DNA of 64,000 nucleotides from an uncultured Paracoccaceae bacterium (GTDB taxonomy: Bacteria > Pseudomonadota > Alphaproteobacteria > Rhodobacterales > Rhodobacteraceae). Shown piece by piece: positions 21,021 to 31,366 of this stretch. The notes under the pieces are model-generated. The model was not told the origin of the DNA, searched no databases, and worked only from the letters and a program-made list of their open reading frames with translations. The stretch spans positions 1 to 64,000 of the forward strand of contig CALILP010000034.1 in assembly GCA_938016515.1 (NCBI GenBank). Reading direction: 5' to 3'. The position numbers and the translations under genes were made by a program. Position 1 is the first letter of the stretch, and each line of letters begins with the position of its first letter.

Positions 21021-21694
21021 CACCACAGGGTGCCATCGCAGCCCTCGGCGCTGATCCGGCCAAGGCCGCAGAAATGAAGGCCTACCATAAAGTTGACCGG
21101 CTTTATCTTGGCGTCGCAAACCCCGTGATCGATGCACATGTCAAAGACTGGCGTGCAGCACTGATATTGGATGATCGAATCGCCCTTGCGTCTGGTCTTT
21201 GGCAAACGAATGTCCATGAAGGACGCATCGCAGCGGCCAAATTGCTGACACAAGCGCGACTTCGGCCCGACGACACCGCTGCATGGGATCTTATTCAATC
21301 CTGGGTTCCCGACTTCGATGCTTGGGCCATCGCAGATCATGCCAGTATTGCAGGGCAGAAACGGTTGGTCGCAGATCCAGTGCGGCTCGACACAGTCGAA
21401 GGCTGGACGACGTCAGATCATATGTGGACCCGTCGGGCAGCCCTGGTGATGACCCTGCCGTGGACCAAGCAAAACCATCCCAAGCCTGCAGAAGAAGCCG
21501 CAAGAGACCGCATTCTGGGCTGGGCTGCAGCTTATGTCACTGACCACGACTGGTTTATCCAAAAAGCTGTCGGTTGGTGGCTGCGGGACCTTTCAAAGCA
21601 CGACGCACCAAGAGTCCGGGCTTTCTTGACAGCATATGGCGATCAGATCAAGCCATTTGCCCGCAAAGAAGCGGCGCGCAAATTGCCCGCTTAA
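21017..21694 (+). CDS. DNA alkylation repair (AlkD-like HEAT repeat) protein
   Basis: MWTRRAALVMTLPW...DHDWFIQKAVGWWLRDLSKHDAPRVRAFLTAY. Confidence 0.85.
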   Translation: MTPQGAIAALGADPAKAAEMKAYHKVDRLYLGVANPVIDAHVKDWRAALILDDRIALASGLWQTNVHEGRIAAAKLLTQARLRPDDTAAWDLIQSWVPDFDAWAIADHASIAGQKRLVADPVRLDTVEGWTTSDHMWTRRAALVMTLPWTKQNHPKPAEEAARDRILGWAAAYVTDHDWFIQKAVGWWLRDLSKHDAPRVRAFLTAYGDQIKPFARKEAARKLPA

Positions 21695-21705
21695 TGCACT
21701 TGCCG

Positions 21706-22833
21706 CTAGTGCACAGCACCCGCTGACAGCGGCCAATCGTGATGCAGGCCAACTTGGGCGGCAGGCATGGCGGACTGGCTGATACAGTTGCGACCAAGCG
21801 CTTTCGCACGGCGCAGCTCGCGATCCGCATGGGCCAGCATTTCGTCAAAGTCCGCGGGGCCATCTGTCCAATGTGCGCCAACACTGATCGACACTGACAG
21901 GTCTTCACCCTGAAAATGAACCGGTTCTTCACTGATACTGCGGCGAAACCGTTCACCGATGGCGCCAACAGCATCTTCATGCACGTTTGGCATAAACAGC
22001 GTGAATTCATCCCCGCCATGGCGCGAAAAGATCACCCGTTCACGGACGCTGCCTTCGATGCGGGCTGCGATGGCCGCCAAGGCAGCATCGCCAGCGGCAT
22101 GGCCATAGACATCGTTAATATCTTTGAAACGATCAATATCGAAGTAAAACAATGCCCGCCCCTGCACATTGCGATCTGACAACCGGCGCAGCTGGTCAGC
22201 CGCACCCCGGCGATTTAGCAGATTGGTCAGTGGATCGATCGAAGCATAGATGCGCAACTGCTCTGTATCGCGAACATATTGCGCTTCGCGACGCAAAACA
22301 AAGCCAAGGCCAACGGCACCCAAGATATTTGCGACAACCACATTGGGTGCGATTTCAGCCATGACATCGAGTGCGATATCGTACGGCAGCATGAATACAC
22401 TTAGCAGCGAAAGTGAAATCGCAACACCAAAGGCTGCATCTGACACAAGTGTCATCTGCGACATCTTAGGGGCAAGCATGCGCCACCCAATGCCAATACC
22501 AAAGGCGACAAGTAATCCGACGCAGCCAAGTGCCACACCGCCGCCACCTAGATACAGCCTGTAGGCCACACCGATTGCCAAGGTAATCAGCCCTGCGATC
22601 CACCCGACAAACACGACTGACAGTCCGACAAGCAAACCACGCAGATCAAAAATGAGGTCCTCGCCAATGTGGATGGGCGCGGACATCGCAAGAATGATGC
22701 CCAACCCAAAAAGGACACCGAAAGCCACCGAAGCCATCAGCGTGTCGCTGAAGCTGCGCAGGATCATGCTGTACAGAAATGCGAGCCCCATAAGGGTCAT
22801 CACCGGAAAGACCAATGTTTCAAAGCTTAGCAC
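21706..22833 (-). CDS. GGDEF-domain membrane protein (putative diguanylate cyclase)
   Basis: N-terminal TM helices; DPLTNLLNRRGA...FYFDIDRFKDINDVYGHAAGDAAL...FSRHGGDEF. Confidence 0.93.
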   Translation of the reverse strand: MLSFETLVFPVMTLMGLAFLYSMILRSFSDTLMASVAFGVLFGLGIILAMSAPIHIGEDLIFDLRGLLVGLSVVFVGWIAGLITLAIGVAYRLYLGGGGVALGCVGLLVAFGIGIGWRMLAPKMSQMTLVSDAAFGVAISLSLLSVFMLPYDIALDVMAEIAPNVVVANILGAVGLGFVLRREAQYVRDTEQLRIYASIDPLTNLLNRRGAADQLRRLSDRNVQGRALFYFDIDRFKDINDVYGHAAGDAALAAIAARIEGSVRERVIFSRHGGDEFTLFMPNVHEDAVGAIGERFRRSISEEPVHFQGEDLSVSISVGAHWTDGPADFDEMLAHADRELRRAKALGRNCISQSAMPAAQVGLHHDWPLSAGAVH

Positions 22834-22986
22834 GTTATCCTCACCATTTAGCGCCGCTGTGCAGACGGTATTGGCTGAGAGTTAACGATATCTAAATGCG
22901 CGGACGTTCAGGATTAAAAAATCGTTTCCGACATCTGAAAAGCATAGCAGTTCTGCCTGCAATGCTTTCATTTATATGGATAAATC

Positions 22987-23475
22987 CTAGTTGGCGAAAA
23001 CCCGCACATCCGCCAAGGCCGTTAACGGAATATCCAGAAGACGCATCGCAGCAAGGCTCATTTGGCTGCTTCCAGCGCTATCCCCGCCTGAAGGGCGCAG
23101 TTCCAGACTGATTGCTTTGCCGTTGTCGGGATACTCGACCCGCCCTGCTGTCAGGGTGTCGACCAAACCGGTCTTAAGCCAAATGCCCGGATCAGCCGCA
23201 GCACCCAAAGAAATATTCGTCGTGCCCAAGAGCTGCTCGCCCGCGGGTTCGACAACAGCAACAGCCGCCGCCCTGTCTTCGGCAGAGGTTGTATCAAATT
23301 CCTCAACCGTACGGGCCGCCGGCGGTGGTGGTGGTGGTGGCGTCGGGTCCAGTGTTTCAACTGGAACAGCAGCGGCAGCCTCAATGGCCGGACCGGGTGC
23401 ATCAGGGGTCAGTTGCCACGCGGGATCGGAGCAGGCAGCCAAGCTTAGGACGGGAAGAATATAGATCACTTTCAT
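22987..23475 (-). CDS. Putative lipoprotein with polyproline tract
   Basis: MKVIYILPVLSLAACSDP lipobox; PTPPPPPPPAA; listed ORF start at 23727 considered too long. Confidence 0.7.
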   Translation of the reverse strand: MKVIYILPVLSLAACSDPAWQLTPDAPGPAIEAAAAVPVETLDPTPPPPPPPAARTVEEFDTTSAEDRAAAVAVVEPAGEQLLGTTNISLGAAADPGIWLKTGLVDTLTAGRVEYPDNGKAISLELRPSGGDSAGSSQMSLAAMRLLDIPLTALADVRVFAN

Positions 23476-23561
23476 GTGCGTAACGCTATCTTGCGCGGCC
23501 AGATGGCGCAAGCGGCAAGCATGACCTTGCGCAGCACCTCGCCGCCTACTAGCGTGACTGC

Positions 23562-24566
23562 ATGAATGCTCCATTGATCGACCCATTCGCGCGCGCCATT
23601 TCATATTTGCGGGTTTCTGTAACGGACCGTTGCGACTTCCGTTGTGTCTATTGCATGTCCGAGAACATGACTTTCCTGCCGAAGAAAGACCTTCTGTCAC
23701 TCGAAGAGCTGGATAGGCTTTGTTCATCTTTCATCCGTCTTGGGGTCCGAAAGCTACGGATCACTGGCGGTGAACCCTTGGTCCGGCGCGATATCATGAC
23801 CTTCTTTCGCAGCATGTCTCGGCATCTGGACAGCGCAACGCTGGACGAGCTGACGCTGACTACAAACGGAAGCCAGCTTGAGAAATACGCCTCGGATCTT
23901 GCGGCGGCCGGTGTGAAACGGATCAACGTTTCACTTGATACGCTGGACGAGACAAAATTCGCGGAAATTACCCGCTGGGGCCGCTTGCCTCAGGTATTGC
24001 GCGGCATCGATGCTGCACAAAAGGCGGGCTTGCGGGTCAAGATCAACACAGTGGCCCTCGCGGGTTTTAATGAAGACGAACTGTTCACGCTTACCGATTG
24101 GTGCGCCAGCCGGAACATGGATATTACATTCATCGAGGTTATGCCGATGGGCGACATCGGCAACGAAGACCGGATCACCCAATATTGGTCGCTCAAGAAC
24201 TTGCGCGCGCGCTTGGCGGAACGGTCAAAGCTAACAGACCTGCCAGAAAGTACGGGTGGGCCTGCGCGGTATGTCCGCATCGAAAAAACCGGCCAAAAGA
24301 TCGGTTTCATCACGCCGCTGAGCCATAACTTCTGCGAAAGTTGCAACCGGGTTCGGGTGACCTGTACAGGCGAGATATACACCTGCTTGGGCCAAGAGGG
24401 ACATTCGGATCTGCGTGGGCCACTGCGGGCGTCTGAATCGGACGCGCACCTCGAAGACGCAATCCGGGCAGCAATTGCGCTCAAGCCCAAAGGCCACGAC
24501 TTTGACTATTCGCGCCAGCAGGCCGACGGACAAGTTAGCAGGCATATGTCACACACGGGCGGTTGA
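23562..24566 (+). CDS. moaA: GTP 3',8-cyclase (molybdenum cofactor biosynthesis protein A)
   Basis: Radical SAM CX3CX2[33 protein letters not shown]-terminal [25 protein letters not shown]. Confidence 0.98.
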   Translation: MNAPLIDPFARAISYLRVSVTDRCDFRCVYCMSENMTFLPKKDLLSLEELDRLCSSFIRLGVRKLRITGGEPLVRRDIMTFFRSMSRHLDSATLDELTLTTNGSQLEKYASDLAAAGVKRINVSLDTLDETKFAEITRWGRLPQVLRGIDAAQKAGLRVKINTVALAGFNEDELFTLTDWCASRNMDITFIEVMPMGDIGNEDRITQYWSLKNLRARLAERSKLTDLPESTGGPARYVRIEKTGQKIGFITPLSHNFCESCNRVRVTCTGEIYTCLGQEGHSDLRGPLRASESDAHLEDAIRAAIALKPKGHDFDYSRQQADGQVSRHMSHTGG

Positions 24567-24614
24567 ATGCTAAGCTACTGAGTGCCTACGCGATAGCGTG
24601 ACCAATCAGGGTTT

Positions 24615-24955
24615 ATCCTGGATCAGCAATTTGTCCCGGCGATGGCGATCCACACGAAAGATGACTTGCAGCTATGGCTGGCTAAGCCACCTACCTCGGC
24701 GTCAAAGCCCATGCTAGATGATCGAAACCAACACCGGGTAGCTGGGACAAGATCGTCGTCACCGCCCAAGACATCACAGCACGCGTTGAGTTGCTTGGTC
24801 GAAATGGCGATCAGTTCAGGAATGAGATCACCGAAGGGCCCACTCGCAATCAGGTCCTTTGTCAGGATCCCTCGGGCAACATAGTCGCGCTTTTCAGGCA
24901 AGTTGAGTGCCGCGTCGCACATGGTCGAAAGGATCTAGCCGGCCGTTGGACGCGC
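24615..24955 (+). pseudogene. Degraded/frameshifted VOC (glyoxalase/bleomycin resistance-like) family gene
   Basis: Frame A: FVPAMAIHTKDDLQLWLAKPPTSASKPMLDDR; frame B: KPTPGSWDKIVVTAQDITARVELLGRNGDQFRNEITEGPTRNQVLCQDPSGNIVALFRQ; the two pieces together resemble the C-terminal half of a VOC protein with a shift near 24720-24735. Confidence 0.75.
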
Positions 24956-24982
24956 AGGTGACAGGTCTTGCAAAGTCTGTCT

Positions 24983-26149
24983 TCACGGCCCAATCGGCAA
25001 ACGTTGCTCTACAATCTCAGCCCACCACGAACACCCTGCGGGGATAGCTTCATCGCTGAAATTATACTCGGGATGGTGAACTGACGCGGTGTCACCATTG
25101 CCGACCAGAATGTATGCGCCCGGCCGCTCTTCCAACATATAGGCAAAATCCTCGCCGCCCATCACAAGCGGGGCCACCGCACATGCTCCTGACACGTCCG
25201 CAGCCACTTTGGCGGCGAAATCGGTCTGCTCTTCATGGTTCACCATGCAGGGATATCCGCGATAAAAGCTGATATCGGCATCTGCGCCATATGCGGCGGC
25301 CGTGGTCTGAACCAATGTCGTAAAACGGGCCTCTGCCATGTCACGCATAGCATCAGACATTGTGCGGATTGTCCCTTTGAGATGGACACTTTGGGCGATC
25401 ACGTTGAAGGCCTTGGAGGAGCTTTCAACTGATGTCACAGACACGACGACCTGATCAACAGGATCAGCATTGCGACTGACAATCGACTGCAAAGCCAGGA
25501 CCACATGTGCGGCGACAAGCGTGCTATCCACGGTCTCTTGCGGCTTGGCGGCGTGGCCACCTTTGCCCTGAATGACAACCTCGAACTGATCTGTTGCAGC
25601 AAAGAAAGGACCGGGACGGATAGCAAAGGATCCCAAGGGTTGGCCCGGCCAGTTGTGCATGCCGTAAACCTCATCGATCTTGAATTGATCCATTAAGCCG
25701 TCTTCGCACATTTCACGACCACCACCACCGCCCTCTTCTGCGGGTTGGAAAATCACAACCACCGTTCCGTCAAAATTACGGGTTTCGACCAGGTACTGCG
25801 CAGCCCCTAACAACATGGCTGTGTGGCCATCGTGGCCGCAGGCATGCATGGCCCCGTCCGTCGTGGATTTGTATGGCAGGCCGGTTTCTTCATGGATTGG
25901 CAAAGCATCCATGTCAGCGCGCAACCCGATGACTTTACCAGATGTATTAGTGCGGCCTTTGATCACGCCCACGACGCCAGTTCGCCCCAAACCGGTCACA
26001 ACGTCGTCACAGCCAAAGGCCGTCAGCTTTTCAGCAACAAGGGCAGATGTCCGATAGGTCTCGAACAATATTTCAGGATGCGCATGAATATCTTGGCGCC
26101 ACGCTGTGATGTCCGGCAGCAACTCTGCAAAACGGTTCTTGATGGGCAT
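24983..26149 (-). CDS. M20 family amidohydrolase (hippurate hydrolase-like)
   Basis: HACGHDGHTAMLLGAAQYL, GQPLGSFAIRPGPFFAATDQFEVVIQGKGGHAA; start at internal Met 26149. Confidence 0.92.
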   Translation of the reverse strand: MPIKNRFAELLPDITAWRQDIHAHPEILFETYRTSALVAEKLTAFGCDDVVTGLGRTGVVGVIKGRTNTSGKVIGLRADMDALPIHEETGLPYKSTTDGAMHACGHDGHTAMLLGAAQYLVETRNFDGTVVVIFQPAEEGGGGGREMCEDGLMDQFKIDEVYGMHNWPGQPLGSFAIRPGPFFAATDQFEVVIQGKGGHAAKPQETVDSTLVAAHVVLALQSIVSRNADPVDQVVVSVTSVESSSKAFNVIAQSVHLKGTIRTMSDAMRDMAEARFTTLVQTTAAAYGADADISFYRGYPCMVNHEEQTDFAAKVAADVSGACAVAPLVMGGEDFAYMLEERPGAYILVGNGDTASVHHPEYNFSDEAIPAGCSWWAEIVEQRLPIGP

Positions 26150-26240
26150 GGCGAGGCTCCGGTGATGAGACGTTTGGAGCACCCTGCCTGCTCTGATGGA
26201 ACGCGACAAGGCCAACGCGGGAAACCAGACGAGAGAGAAA

Positions 26241-26282
26241 CGCTTTTTCCGGAAAAATCGGTCAAACTTTCTAGAAAATTTG
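26241..26282. repeat. Double palindrome element (CGCTTTTTCCGGAAAAATCG + CAAACTTTCTAGAAAATTTG)
   Basis: Same architecture as at 33513-33554 and 52668-52710; sits at the 3' end of the adjacent gene. Confidence 0.75.
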
Positions 26283-26284
26283 CA

Positions 26285-27565
26285 TCACTCCATATGTTTG
26301 CGAATGCGCTGTACCAAGACCCAAACACCAAGCAGAACCAAAGGTGTGGCAATTGCAGCCATCACCGCTTTTGGAACACCGTAAGCCTGCTCTAATGGCC
26401 CCACGACGTAAAGGACCAGATTGACGGCGTAGTAGCTAATCGCAACAACAGAAAGCCCTTCGACCGTACGCTGCAGCCGCAGCTGCAAATCAGCGCGTTT
26501 GTCCATTGATGTCAGCAGGTCCTGATTTTGCGCCGAGCGTTCGACATCCACCCGTGTCCGCAACAGATCGCCCGCGCGAAGCGCCCGCGATGACATCGCC
26601 TCTAGCCGGGCTTCCGTAGACTTTACCGTACGCATGGCAGGATCGAAGCGTCGCATCATAAATTCGCCAAACGTCTGGCGCCCCAAGAACCGCTCTTCAC
26701 GCAAAACGCCGATGCGCTGGTTGACCAGCCTGTCATAGGCCCCCGTTGCCCCAAACCGAAAACTGGATTTTGCGATGGTATTTTCAAGTTCAGCGGACGT
26801 CGTCAGAAGTTCCTGCAACACCGCATCGGGTTCTGACGTCCCGCTAGTCATATCCTCCAATAGTGCGGTCAGGCCATTGTCGATCTGGCCCAGTCGCGGT
26901 CCCAAATCGCGAACCATCGAAAGACCCAGCATCGACATCGCCTTATAGGTCTCAATCTCGCACAACCGCTGCACAACACGGCCCGTACGGCGCCCCCCTG
27001 TAACCCCGCGCGCAAAGACGGCGATCCGCATGTGGCCGCTTTCGTCGATCCGGAAGTCCCCTGCAACGACCAATTCGTCATTCAGCACACGGCTAATGGC
27101 CAGGCTCTCAGGGACAAACCAATCATCCACCTTTTTGATGATCTCGCTGTCATCATCCAGCAGCTCTACCCGGATCAAAGCAGAGGTGATCCGCACGCCG
27201 GGCGCTTGCGCCAACCAGTTTTGCGGGAAAAGCGAAAAGGTTGTGCCATCAAATGGGCGGCCAGCCACGCCTTCACCAAAGATCGTATAGGTGACAAACT
27301 CTGTGTGGCTTTCCCATTTCAGCATATGCTTGCCGATCTGCCCGGAATAATGGGTCGCCTCTGGTTGCGGATGCGAGGCACCGTACCGATCCAGTAAAGC
27401 GATCAAATGCGCGCGATCGGCTTCACGGTCACGGCCAGCTGCGTTCTGCGCAGGCTTGATCGCAAGATACGCCGCCCGGGCGGGCGCCTTAACATGGGGA
27501 AACGGACGGGCATGCAATTCGTTGGCCAGTGCATACCGCAGCGGATGATCTTCAATCGGTGACAT
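26285..27565 (-). CDS. DUF3422 family membrane protein
   Basis: HPLRYALANELHARPFPHVKAP; C-terminal two TM helices; start chosen at MSPIEDHP. Confidence 0.85.
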   Translation of the reverse strand: MSPIEDHPLRYALANELHARPFPHVKAPARAAYLAIKPAQNAAGRDREADRAHLIALLDRYGASHPQPEATHYSGQIGKHMLKWESHTEFVTYTIFGEGVAGRPFDGTTFSLFPQNWLAQAPGVRITSALIRVELLDDDSEIIKKVDDWFVPESLAISRVLNDELVVAGDFRIDESGHMRIAVFARGVTGGRRTGRVVQRLCEIETYKAMSMLGLSMVRDLGPRLGQIDNGLTALLEDMTSGTSEPDAVLQELLTTSAELENTIAKSSFRFGATGAYDRLVNQRIGVLREERFLGRQTFGEFMMRRFDPAMRTVKSTEARLEAMSSRALRAGDLLRTRVDVERSAQNQDLLTSMDKRADLQLRLQRTVEGLSVVAISYYAVNLVLYVVGPLEQAYGVPKAVMAAIATPLVLLGVWVLVQRIRKHME

Positions 27566-27777
27566 ATCTGATGCGCCTTTGTTCACTGCCTCGCAACCTA
27601 GCGGCAAATTCACGCAGGTAAAGAAAAATCGCGCGTTTATAATGTGTTAGCAGAGTGCAATGGTATACTGAACGCCCCTCACAAGCGCTTTTGTGTTTCA
27701 AGACAAGCACATCAAGTGTCGCGGACACGCCAACAGAACCACTTGTGAGGCCGCCAACATCACCCTAGACCCATCGT

Positions 27778-28341
27778 ATGGCCCGCACGTTGCTTTTCAA
27801 CAAACCTTTCGACGTCCTGTCTCAATTTACAGACGCGAAGTCTCCGACACCCCGCCGCACGTTGTCGGACTTCATAGATGTCCCAAGGGTCTATCCGGCT
27901 GGCCGGCTGGACAGGGATAGCGAAGGGCTTTTAATCCTGACGGACGATGGCAAACTGCAAGCACAGATCGCAAATCCAACGCATAAATTACCCAAGACAT
28001 ACTATGCTCAGGTCGAAGGCGACCCTTCAGAAAACGACCTGCAGCCGCTGCGCGATGGGGTCACATTGAAAGACGGACCAACGCGCCCCGCTCAGGTCAG
28101 CCTTATCGACCCACCGCGTCTCTGGGAAAGGGACCCACCGGTCCGGTATCGTAAATCTGTCCCCGACCGGTGGATCTCGCTGACGATCACCGAAGGACGC
28201 AATCGTCAGGTTCGGCGCATGACTGCGCATATTGGGTTTCCAACGCTGCGACTTGTGCGGTGGCGTGTTGGGATTTGGTCACTGGATGGGGTTGGCCCCG
28301 GCAAATGGATTGATGCCGTTGACGCAGATCCAAGCCGCTAA
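27778..28341 (+). CDS. Pseudouridine synthase (RsuA/RluE-like)
   Basis: LLFNKPFDVLSQFTD...VYPAGRLDRDSEGLLILTDDG...ITEGRNRQVRRMTAHIGFPTLRLVR. Confidence 0.95.
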   Translation: MARTLLFNKPFDVLSQFTDAKSPTPRRTLSDFIDVPRVYPAGRLDRDSEGLLILTDDGKLQAQIANPTHKLPKTYYAQVEGDPSENDLQPLRDGVTLKDGPTRPAQVSLIDPPRLWERDPPVRYRKSVPDRWISLTITEGRNRQVRRMTAHIGFPTLRLVRWRVGIWSLDGVGPGKWIDAVDADPSR

Positions 28342-28350
28342 GACGGCCGA

Positions 28351-29001
28351 TTAGTTTTCTCCAATCACTGTCATCGATGCTGCGTAGCGACCAGTTGCTG
28401 TGGTGACATCAATCTCTGGGTCTCGAACAGAAAAGGCGCGCACGGTGCTTTGGTTCGCTGCAGGTTCTGTGCGGGTCCCGCGCAATTTGCCGTCCAGACG
28501 CCCCTGCAAACCAAATTCAGTCCCGTCGTAGGTCACATTGCCGCCGAAATCGAAGGCCAGATCATTGGAAACCTCGGCCCCAACAACACCGTTGCTAAAA
28601 GTCAGCTGACCAGAGACATCAACTGAAATGTCATTGATCTGGGTGCGCCGAATATTCGTGACGCCACCACTTACAGCATCACCCGATGTCCCGAAATCCA
28701 CCTCAAGCCGCGAGTCCCCAACCAGTGCATCCGCATCTAGCCGCTGGTCGCTGTTGCGCATGCTTAGGAAGGCAGTTCCAAGAAAGGTGGCCGTACCTGT
28801 CGTCGGTACAGCATCAAATGCGGTGGCCGGAAGCTCTGCTATCCCCAACACGGGATCACCCAACACACGGACCCGCTGATCATTAACGTCCCCAACGCGA
28901 TCCGCAAAAGCGACAACGTCCTCGATCCGCTCCAGCTTGCTACACCCGGCCAAGGCCAGCGCCACGACCAATCCACCCAAAACCTGCGCTTTTTTCTTCA
29001 T
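28351..29001 (-). CDS. Putative lipoprotein with beta-rich, factor H/transferrin-binding-like C-domain
   Basis: MKKKAQVLGGLVVALALAGCSK lipobox; FSNGVVGAEVSNDLAFDFGGNVTYDGTEFGLQGRLDGKLRG. Confidence 0.6.
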   Translation of the reverse strand: MKKKAQVLGGLVVALALAGCSKLERIEDVVAFADRVGDVNDQRVRVLGDPVLGIAELPATAFDAVPTTGTATFLGTAFLSMRNSDQRLDADALVGDSRLEVDFGTSGDAVSGGVTNIRRTQINDISVDVSGQLTFSNGVVGAEVSNDLAFDFGGNVTYDGTEFGLQGRLDGKLRGTRTEPAANQSTVRAFSVRDPEIDVTTATGRYAASMTVIGEN

Positions 29002-29113
29002 GCCCACTCCACACCTCACTGATGACCGCAAAAGAAAGGCTTTCGCCCCGTTTGCTATGTGCCAAATGGCCAAACCGGTCTGTCAGGAATGTGTCAAAGC
29101 TGGGGTGGGTTGC

Positions 29114-29149
29114 TGCCAAGAACCTCAAATTTTCGATGGGTTCTTGGCA
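29114..29149. terminator. Strong inverted repeat TGCCAAGAACC...GGTTCTTGGCA between two minus-strand genes
   Basis: 11-bp perfect arms, 14-nt loop; no clear T tract. Confidence 0.4.
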
Positions 29150-29167
29150 AAGAGCGACGTGACCGCG

Positions 29168-29674
29168 CTAGGACAGACACGCGGGCCAAGCGACCCGGGC
29201 CGTTCCATCATCGCCGAACGTGCCTGTCGCGCTGTCTGAACCAACACTCACCTGCACTCGTGCGCCTGCGATCTCTGATCCGGACACCGTGATTTCGCGC
29301 GCACCAATCGTGTCATCCACATCGATGGTAAAGGCGACTTGTGCTCCGGGCGCAATCGCCGAAACCTCAAGGTTAAGCCCAGTGTCCCCATCTGTCACGT
29401 CTGAGGCACCGGTGACGATATCGCCACCCGCCACCAACTCGAACGGTTGAAATACTTCAACACCGCGCCCGGCTTCAGTGATATCAAAGATCAGTTTGCC
29501 TGCAGAGGAACTCAAATCGATCGTGATCTGAACAGGTGCATCATTACAAAGACCCGAAGCGCTGGTAATCGTGAAGCGATCTTTCGGCGCCCCATCCCGA
29601 AAGGTGACAGTCACGTCCGCTGCCGCCGGCATCGCCAGACATGTGATCATTGCTGCAAGTATTGTCTTTTTCAT
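29168..29674 (-). CDS. Secreted hypothetical protein
   Basis: MKKTILAAMITCLAMPAAADVTVTFRDGAPKDRF signal peptide. Confidence 0.7.
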   Translation of the reverse strand: MKKTILAAMITCLAMPAAADVTVTFRDGAPKDRFTITSASGLCNDAPVQITIDLSSSAGKLIFDITEAGRGVEVFQPFELVAGGDIVTGASDVTDGDTGLNLEVSAIAPGAQVAFTIDVDDTIGAREITVSGSEIAGARVQVSVGSDSATGTFGDDGTARVAWPACLS

Positions 29675-29772
29675 TGTATCCCTCGTTGGTTGGTCCACCT
29701 ACGACATCGTGCGATTAGCCCAATTGTCAAAGCCGTCAGGGAAAAATAGATCAACACGCGCCCATAAAAGGG

Positions 29773-29800
29773 AAGACCCCGCCGTTTCCAGCGAGGTCTT
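29773..29800 (-). terminator. Hairpin AAGACCCCGC-N8-GCGAGGTCTT 3' of pntB
   Basis: 10-bp arms with one mismatch, downstream of the pntB stop. Confidence 0.5.
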
Positions 29801-29810
29801 CATACTTGAT

Positions 29811-29832
29811 GTAGGGTGGGTGAAACCCACGC
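29811..29832 (-). repeat. GTAGGGTGGGTGAAACCCACGC dispersed hairpin repeat
   Basis: Near-identical copies at 47761, 47891, 50591, 52857. Confidence 0.85.
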
Positions 29833-29835
29833 ATG

Positions 29836-31353
29836 CTAGTCGATCTTCGGCAACAAGCTGTCCAACGACGCTTTCGCATCCCCATAGAACATCCGGGTGT
29901 TATCCTTAAAGAACAGCGGGTTCTCGATGCCGGAATACCCGGTCCCCTGCCCGCGCTTGGACACAAACACCTGCTTGGCTTTCCAACATTCCAGAACCGG
30001 CATCCCCGCAATGGGTGAGTTCGGATCGTCCTGTGCCGCCGGGTTCACGATGTCATTGGAGCCGATGACGATAGCCACATCCGTTTCCGGGAAGTCATCG
30101 TTGACCTCGTCCATTTCCATCACGATGTCATAAGGCACCTTCGCCTCGGCCAGCAGCACGTTCATGTGGCCCGGCAAGCGACCAGCGACAGGGTGGATCG
30201 CAAAGCGGACCTCTTTGCCCTGTGCCCGCAGTTTGCGCACCAGCTCGGCAACCGCCGTCTGGGCCTGCGCCACAGCCATCCCGTAACCCGGAATAATGAT
30301 GACGCTGTCCGCTTCGTTCAACGCAGTGGCAACGCCATCCGCATCAATCGCGACCTGCTCACCTTCCACAGCCATCTGCTCACCCGTGGCACCACCAAAG
30401 CCGCCAAGGATCACGCTGACGAAAGACCGGTTCATTGCCTTACACATGATATAAGACAGGATCGCACCGGAAGAGCCAACAAGCGCACCAACAACAATCA
30501 ACAGATCATTGCCGAGCGAGAAACCAATCGCCGCAGCGGCCCAGCCAGAGTAGCTGTTCAACATCGAGACGACGACCGGCATATCAGCGCCACCGATCCC
30601 CATGATCAGGTGATACCCGATGAAAAGACCCAGCAGCGTCAGCAGGACCAGCGCCCAAGACCCAGCACCGCCCATGTAGACGAACAGCAGCAGCAAGGAC
30701 GCCGCAGCAGCTCCCGCGTTCAGCATATGCCCACCGGGGAATTGTTTTGCACCCGTGTCGATCTCAAACGGCAGCAAGCTGGAAGAGCCTGCCAGCTTTG
30801 CGTATGCCACGACCGAACCGGTAAACGTCACCGCACCGATCCAGATCCCCAACACCAATTCGACGCGCAGAATAGAGATTTCTACGCCAGTCTTCTTAGC
30901 AATGAGTTGACCAAAGGCGGACAGCCCGGCGTGGACGTCCTTCGGCAGGCCAACGGCCGTAAGGCCGTCATCAGCCACGGCCCCCAAAACGCCACCGTTC
31001 TGGGCATAAAGGTCGCTGACAAAGTTGATCATGATGTCGGCGTTAAAGCCCACAAACACCGCAGCCAGACCAACCATCGAGTGCATGATCGCGACCAGCT
31101 CCGGCATCTGCGTCATCTGCACTTTCGTGGCCAGTTGGTACCCCACAGCAGCACCACCCGCGATCAACAGGACAGATAGCGGCCAAAGCCCCTGCCCCGG
31201 ACCGATGATGGTGGCCAGAACCGCAATCGCCATACCAGCGATGCCGTACCACACCGCACGTTTCGCACTTTCCTGACCCGACAGACCGCCAAGGCTTAGA
31301 ATGAAAAGAACAGCGGCAACCGCATAGGCCGCAATCGTAAATCCAAAGTCCAT
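29836..31353 (-). CDS. pntB: NAD(P) transhydrogenase subunit beta
   Basis: [22 protein letters not shown]-terminal [58 protein letters not shown]. Confidence 0.98.
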   Translation of the reverse strand: MDFGFTIAAYAVAAVLFILSLGGLSGQESAKRAVWYGIAGMAIAVLATIIGPGQGLWPLSVLLIAGGAAVGYQLATKVQMTQMPELVAIMHSMVGLAAVFVGFNADIMINFVSDLYAQNGGVLGAVADDGLTAVGLPKDVHAGLSAFGQLIAKKTGVEISILRVELVLGIWIGAVTFTGSVVAYAKLAGSSSLLPFEIDTGAKQFPGGHMLNAGAAAASLLLLFVYMGGAGSWALVLLTLLGLFIGYHLIMGIGGADMPVVVSMLNSYSGWAAAAIGFSLGNDLLIVVGALVGSSGAILSYIMCKAMNRSFVSVILGGFGGATGEQMAVEGEQVAIDADGVATALNEADSVIIIPGYGMAVAQAQTAVAELVRKLRAQGKEVRFAIHPVAGRLPGHMNVLLAEAKVPYDIVMEMDEVNDDFPETDVAIVIGSNDIVNPAAQDDPNSPIAGMPVLECWKAKQVFVSKRGQGTGYSGIENPLFFKDNTRMFYGDAKASLDSLLPKID

Positions 31354-31366
31354 GTGACCGGCCCCC

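Noticed and set aside
24623-24922. 99-aa minus-strand ORF
   Set aside because: Antisense of the VOC pseudogene remnant read on the plus strand.
30166-31179. 337-aa plus-strand ORF opposite pntB
   Set aside because: Antisense to pntB, His/Arg/Gln-rich composition typical of shadow ORFs.
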